Assembly: GCF_000420785.1 (NCBI RefSeq)
Contig: NZ_ATVP01000001.1
Span: 149,922-213,921 of the forward strand
Direction: 5' to 3'
DNA: 64,000 bases
Source of the DNA: Streptococcus hyovaginalis DSM 12219
Lineage (GTDB): Bacteria; Bacillota; Bacilli; Lactobacillales; Streptococcaceae
In this document: positions 60,931 through 64,000 of the stretch, one piece after another
Layout of the letters: the number at the start of each line of letters is the position of its first letter
Numbering within the stretch: position 1 is the first letter of the stretch
Program-made: the position numbers and the translations under genes
The notes under the pieces: model-generated
Database searches by the model: none
Seen by the model: only the letters and a program-made list of their open reading frames with translations
What the model was told of the DNA's origin: nothing

Positions 60931-61584
60931 ATGGAACATTCAAAATGGCATGATCTTCTCAAGAAACGGTTGCCTGCGGGTTATTTTACGCAAATTAATC
61001 ACTTTATGAATGAGGTCTATGCAAAAGGCACTGTGTATCCCGAGCGGCAGAATGTCTTCAAAGCCTTATCAGTCACAGACTATGATCAGGTAAAGGTCTT
61101 GATATTAGGTCAGGATCCTTATCATGGAGCAGGCCAAGCGCAGGGGCTGTCATTCTCTGTTCCTGATGATATGCCGGCACCCCCTTCGCTGCAAAATATT
61201 TTAAAAGAATTAGCTGATGACGTTGGTGTGCGACACCACCATGATTTGACGCCGTGGGCTGAACAAGGTGTACTCTTGCTCAATGCCTGCTTGACAGTAC
61301 CAGCAGGACAGGCTAACGGCCATGCTAACAGGATCTGGGAACCCTTTACAGATGCAGTGATATCACTGCTGAATGACAGAAAAGATCCTCTTGTCTTTAT
61401 CCTTTGGGGTTCATACGCTCGTAAGAAAAAAGCTTTGATTAGTAATCCCCATCACCTGGTTCTTGAATCACCTCACCCTAGCCCACTTTCTAGTTATCGC
61501 GGTTTTTTTGGCAGCAAGCCATTTTCAACAACAAATCGCTTTTTACAAGAACAAGGGCAAAAGTCGATCGACTGGTTACGTTAG
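60931..61584 (+). CDS. ung: Uracil-DNA glycosylase
   Basis: Ung removes uracil from DNA in base-excision repair. The 217-residue family 1 enzyme has the water-activating loop [20 protein letters not shown] near residues 54-73, [18 protein letters not shown] near 115-132, [14 protein letters not shown] and the Leu-loop [13 protein letters not shown] near 184-196. Complete and of normal length. It sits between the PEBP gene and the broken DUF1398 gene, with pyrC further on. Confidence 0.97.
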   Translation: MEHSKWHDLLKKRLPAGYFTQINHFMNEVYAKGTVYPERQNVFKALSVTDYDQVKVLILGQDPYHGAGQAQGLSFSVPDDMPAPPSLQNILKELADDVGVRHHHDLTPWAEQGVLLLNACLTVPAGQANGHANRIWEPFTDAVISLLNDRKDPLVFILWGSYARKKKALISNPHHLVLESPHPSPLSSYRGFFGSKPFSTTNRFLQEQGQKSIDWLR

Positions 61585-61597
61585 AAAGTAGGAAAAG

Positions 61598-61988
61598 ATG
61601 TTGCAGCTTCAAACGATAAGAGTAGTTGAAAGTCAGTTTTCAGGACCTAACTTTCCAAAGCTCATCCAAACATTTAAAGAAATGGGAATGGTTAAGCATA
61701 CCGTTTCATTGGAAACAGGTTTGGTTACTTATACTGATTTTTCAGGAGACACTCTTCAGCAAACAGGCTATCGTGTGCAAACACCAATCGCTCTGAGTTC
61801 TGATAAGGTACAAGTGCAACTAGACCTGAGCGCTCACCAAGCTGACCAAATGATCTTTCCAGAATTCTGTGAAGCAATGGCCAAAAGCAGGGGTTGCCCA
61901 TTGGGTTAGTGACTTAGAAGCCATGCGGTGTACCTATTTTGATAGGAGTGACCACTGTGTCTTTTCAGAAGACATCCCTCAGATATAA
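61598..61988 (+). pseudogene. DUF1398 family gene broken by a one-base insertion
   Basis: The first frame gives a DUF1398-like N terminus (TIRVVESQFSGPNFPKLIQT and VSLETGLVTYTDFSGDT) to residue 103, ending at TAG 61907-61909. In the AAAA run at about 61880-61885 removing one A restores a frame that reads AKAGVAHWVSDLEAMRCTYF, the expected family C terminus, and stops at TAA 61986-61988. The corrected protein of about 129 residues has the usual family length. Either a real frameshift or a homopolymer read error. DUF1398 has no known function. Confidence 0.75.
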
Positions 61989-62000
61989 AGGAGCAGTATA

Positions 62001-63269
62001 ATGTTATTAATCAAAAATGGTCGGGTTATTGATCCCCAAAGTGGCTTTGATCAGGTAGCTGATATTTTAGTCGATGGTCAGAAAATCGTTAAGATTGCCC
62101 AAAGTATCTCAGCTGAAGATGCTCATGTTATTGATGCTAGTGGGCTAGTTGTTGCTCCTGGCTTGGTTGATATCCATGTACATTTCAGGGAGCCAGGACA
62201 AACGCATAAAGAAGATATTCATACCGGGGCACTTGCAGCTGCAGCTGGTGGATTTACAACAGTAGTCATGATGGCAAATACCAACCCCACTATTTCAACA
62301 GTTGAGACCTTGACAGAGGTTTTAGCGTCAGCTGCTAAGGAAAAGATTCACATCAAAAGCAATGCTTCAGTAACCCTGAACTTTGATGGTGAGAATTTGA
62401 CTGATTTTGAAGGTCTTTTAAAAACTGGAGCCGTTGGCGTTTCGGATGATGGCATTCCTTTAGAGAATAGTGGCGTGGTGAGAGCGGCTTTCAAAAAAGC
62501 TAAGGCTTTAGACATGGTCATTGCTTTACATGAAGAAGACCCTAACCTAAATGGCATTTTGGGACTGAATGAGTCTGTTGCTAGGGAACATTTTGGTTGC
62601 GGAGGCGCTCGCGGTGTTGCTGAGTATTCCATGATAGCGCGTGATGCTATGATTGCCTATGAGGTTGGCAATCAATTTCATGTGCAGCATTTATCCAAAG
62701 CAGAGTCTGTTAAAGTTGTTGGATTTGTCCGGGAACTGGGAGCTAATGTGACTGCTGAAGTCTCGCCACAACATTTTTCGAAAACAGAAAGCCTGCTCCT
62801 TGAAAAGGGGGCAAATGCCAAAATGAATCCTCCCTTACGTTTGGAATCAGATCGCTTAGCAGTAATTGAGGGTTTGAAATCAGGTGTTATCTCGATTATT
62901 GCAACAGACCACGCGCCTCATCATCGGGATGAAAAGACTGTTGATGATGTCACAAAAGCACCATCGGGCATGACAGGACTAGAAACCTCTCTATCTTTGG
63001 GATTGACCTATTTGGTTGAAGCGGGTCACTTATCTCTAGTTGACTTATTAACGAAGATGACTCTTAATCCAGCGAAACTCTATGGCTTTGATGCCGGGTA
63101 CTTAGCTGAAAATGGCCCCGCAGATCTGGTTATTTTCTCAGATCATGACAAACGAACCATCAGTGATACCTTCTATTCCAAAGCTTCTAATTCCCCATTT
63201 GTGGGTGAAACTTTGACGGGTAAAGTTTATTACACGATTTGTGATGGGAAAATTGTGTATCAAGATTGA
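62001..63269 (+). CDS. pyrC: Dihydroorotase
   Basis: PyrC closes carbamoyl-aspartate to dihydroorotate. The 422-residue class I enzyme shows the metal motif [16 protein letters not shown] near residues 57-72, the second-metal region near HEEDPN (176-181), [10 protein letters not shown] near 228-237, and [11 protein letters not shown] near 301-311 with the catalytic Asp, then [15 protein letters not shown]. Complete. AAAGGAG precedes the ATG by six or seven bases and overlaps the end of the broken DUF1398 gene. It is not in the pyrFE operon, 6.4 kb away. Confidence 0.96.
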   Translation: MLLIKNGRVIDPQSGFDQVADILVDGQKIVKIAQSISAEDAHVIDASGLVVAPGLVDIHVHFREPGQTHKEDIHTGALAAAAGGFTTVVMMANTNPTISTVETLTEVLASAAKEKIHIKSNASVTLNFDGENLTDFEGLLKTGAVGVSDDGIPLENSGVVRAAFKKAKALDMVIALHEEDPNLNGILGLNESVAREHFGCGGARGVAEYSMIARDAMIAYEVGNQFHVQHLSKAESVKVVGFVRELGANVTAEVSPQHFSKTESLLLEKGANAKMNPPLRLESDRLAVIEGLKSGVISIIATDHAPHHRDEKTVDDVTKAPSGMTGLETSLSLGLTYLVEAGHLSLVDLLTKMTLNPAKLYGFDAGYLAENGPADLVIFSDHDKRTISDTFYSKASNSPFVGETLTGKVYYTICDGKIVYQD

Positions 63270-63541
63270 TAGAAAATAACCTCACTTTGCTTGCTGTTAA
63301 CGGTCCATATTTAGAGGAGACATAAGGTAGGCAATGTTTATGACATTGGTATGTTCTGTCATCACATTCTCTAAACAGAGACACTTGCTAGAAAAGAGCT
63401 AACCCTACTGCAAAGAGGGTACTGAATTTTTTATCCCCTGATTTCCATGATCAGATCTTTCCACTCCTCTAACAATCGTGATCTTGAATTTAAACCTAGT
63501 TTCTCTAGAGTAGCTTGCAAAAGTTGCTCTTTTTGGATGTC
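63270..63541. other. Intergenic stretch between convergent pyrC and plsY
   Basis: No gene and no clear terminator for pyrC was found; only short T runs such as near 63427-63434. Confidence 0.45.
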
Positions 63542-63568
63542 AAAAAAAACACCATAATTTTGGTGTTT
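63542..63568 (-). terminator. Terminator of plsY
   Basis: On the minus strand AAACACCA pairs with TGGTGTTT across a 5-6 nt loop and is followed by TTTTTT. It starts directly after the plsY stop. Confidence 0.8.
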
Positions 63569-63569
63569 A

Positions 63570-64000
63570 CTATGATTTGGGATGCTGTTTGGTAAGATTT
63601 AAACCAAACGGCACGATATTTTCTTTTTTGGCTTTAATCCGCTTGATGTTATCTTGATGTCTTAAGACAATCACAGCTGCCATAGCTAAGACGACGATGG
63701 TAAATAAAAGATCATAACCTGTCAAAATGATATCAAAAGCTGGAAAAAGCAAAACACTCAGAGCAGCAATGATAGATACCGTGATACTAGTGAACGAAAT
63801 CATGCTCGAGAGAAAAAGGGTAATCACAAATAGGACGAACAAATAGGTTAAAAATAAGGGAGCGAATCCTAACAAGACGCCTGCACTAGTTGCCACCGCC
63901 TTGCCCCCTTTGAATTGTGCAAAGACTGGGTAGGTATGACCGATGATGGCAAAGAATCCAACAAGCAAAGGTGAGATAGAACTATGGCACCAAACAGCTA
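63570..64000 (-). CDS. plsY: Glycerol-3-phosphate acyltransferase PlsY, N-terminus beyond window
   Basis: PlsY transfers acyl groups from acyl-phosphate to glycerol-3-phosphate, starting phospholipid synthesis. The visible 143 residues contain the family motif [22 protein letters not shown], several membrane helices, and the late [15 protein letters not shown] with the conserved RHxxNIxRL-type pattern. The frame is open to the window edge, so the first part (with the usual DxGSxN motif) is not seen. Reads toward pyrC. Confidence 0.92.
   Translation of the reverse strand, partial: AVWCHSSISPLLVGFFAIIGHTYPVFAQFKGGKAVATSAGVLLGFAPLFLTYLFVLFVITLFLSSMISFTSITVSIIAALSVLLFPAFDIILTGYDLLFTIVVLAMAAVIVLRHQDNIKRIKAKKENIVPFGLNLTKQHPKS

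Noticed and set aside
1..64000. CRISPR arrays, tRNA or rRNA genes
   Set aside because: No regularly spaced repeats, cloverleaf sequences or rRNA signatures were found on either strand by reading.

Overview
The window is a low-GC Firmicutes chromosome, most likely a Streptococcus of the pyogenic type. The order folE-folP-folB-folK-murB-potABCD, a PyrR-type attenuator before pyrF-pyrE, a cpsABCDE capsule head and a GntR gene divergent from guaA all fit that genus. The species cannot be fixed from sequence reading alone. No rRNA, tRNA or CRISPR array was seen.

Layout. 1-6.8 kb: folate genes, murB and the spermidine/putrescine ABC operon. 6.8-7.9 kb: gene-poor, but holding a strongly structured small-RNA candidate (7233-7403). 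7.9-11.5 kb: an acetyltransferase, a DUF2974 hydrolase, a Pr6Pr membrane protein and a frameshifted small gene. 11.53-21.78 kb: an integrated element inserted at the 3' end of guaA, bounded by a 14-bp direct repeat. It carries a tyrosine integrase, a DUF3173 excisionase-like protein, a pMV158-type replication/relaxase gene with a matching nick-site hairpin, a TcpA/FtsK-like coupling ATPase, and a Type III restriction-modification cargo (mod, res) followed by one or two unknown proteins. The mod and res frames are intact, but the rep and membrane-protein genes carry in-frame stops. 21.8-31.3 kb: guaA, a GntR regulator, ylxM-ffh, a Gx-type transporter, an NDH-2 with a C-terminal membrane domain, a polyprenyl synthase and a YkgJ-type protein. 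31.3-36.4 kb: decayed and accessory material (VOC pseudogene, VOC dioxygenase, esterase, LPXTG remnant, YjjG, VOC). 36.5 kb: uvrC. 38.4-52.2 kb: a Wzx/Wzy capsule locus. 52.5-64 kb: pepV, pyrFE, membrane protein, GNAT, amidase, amino-acid ABC transporter parts, PEBP protein, ung, a frameshifted DUF1398 gene, pyrC and plsY (cut by the window edge).

How genes work together. folP, folB and folK are consecutive steps of dihydropteroate synthesis. PotA is the ATPase, PotB and PotC the permeases and PotD the binding protein of one transporter. In the capsule locus CpsE starts the lipid-linked unit. WecB and the GT26 enzyme suggest a ManNAc residue, the pyruvyl transferase suggests a ketal-pyruvate decoration, and Wzx, Wzy and CpsABCD export, polymerise, regulate and attach the chain. 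In the guaA element Int/Xis move it, Rep, the nick site and TcpA would mobilise it, and the R-M operon is the likely reason it is kept.

Most noteworthy: the structured sRNA candidate with CU-rich loops and alternative pairings; the guaA element with its dso/oriT hairpin and recurring in-frame stops; and three genes (ylxM, uvrC, the Gx transporter) whose extended -10 box lies 6-7 nt from the start codon, implying leaderless mRNAs.
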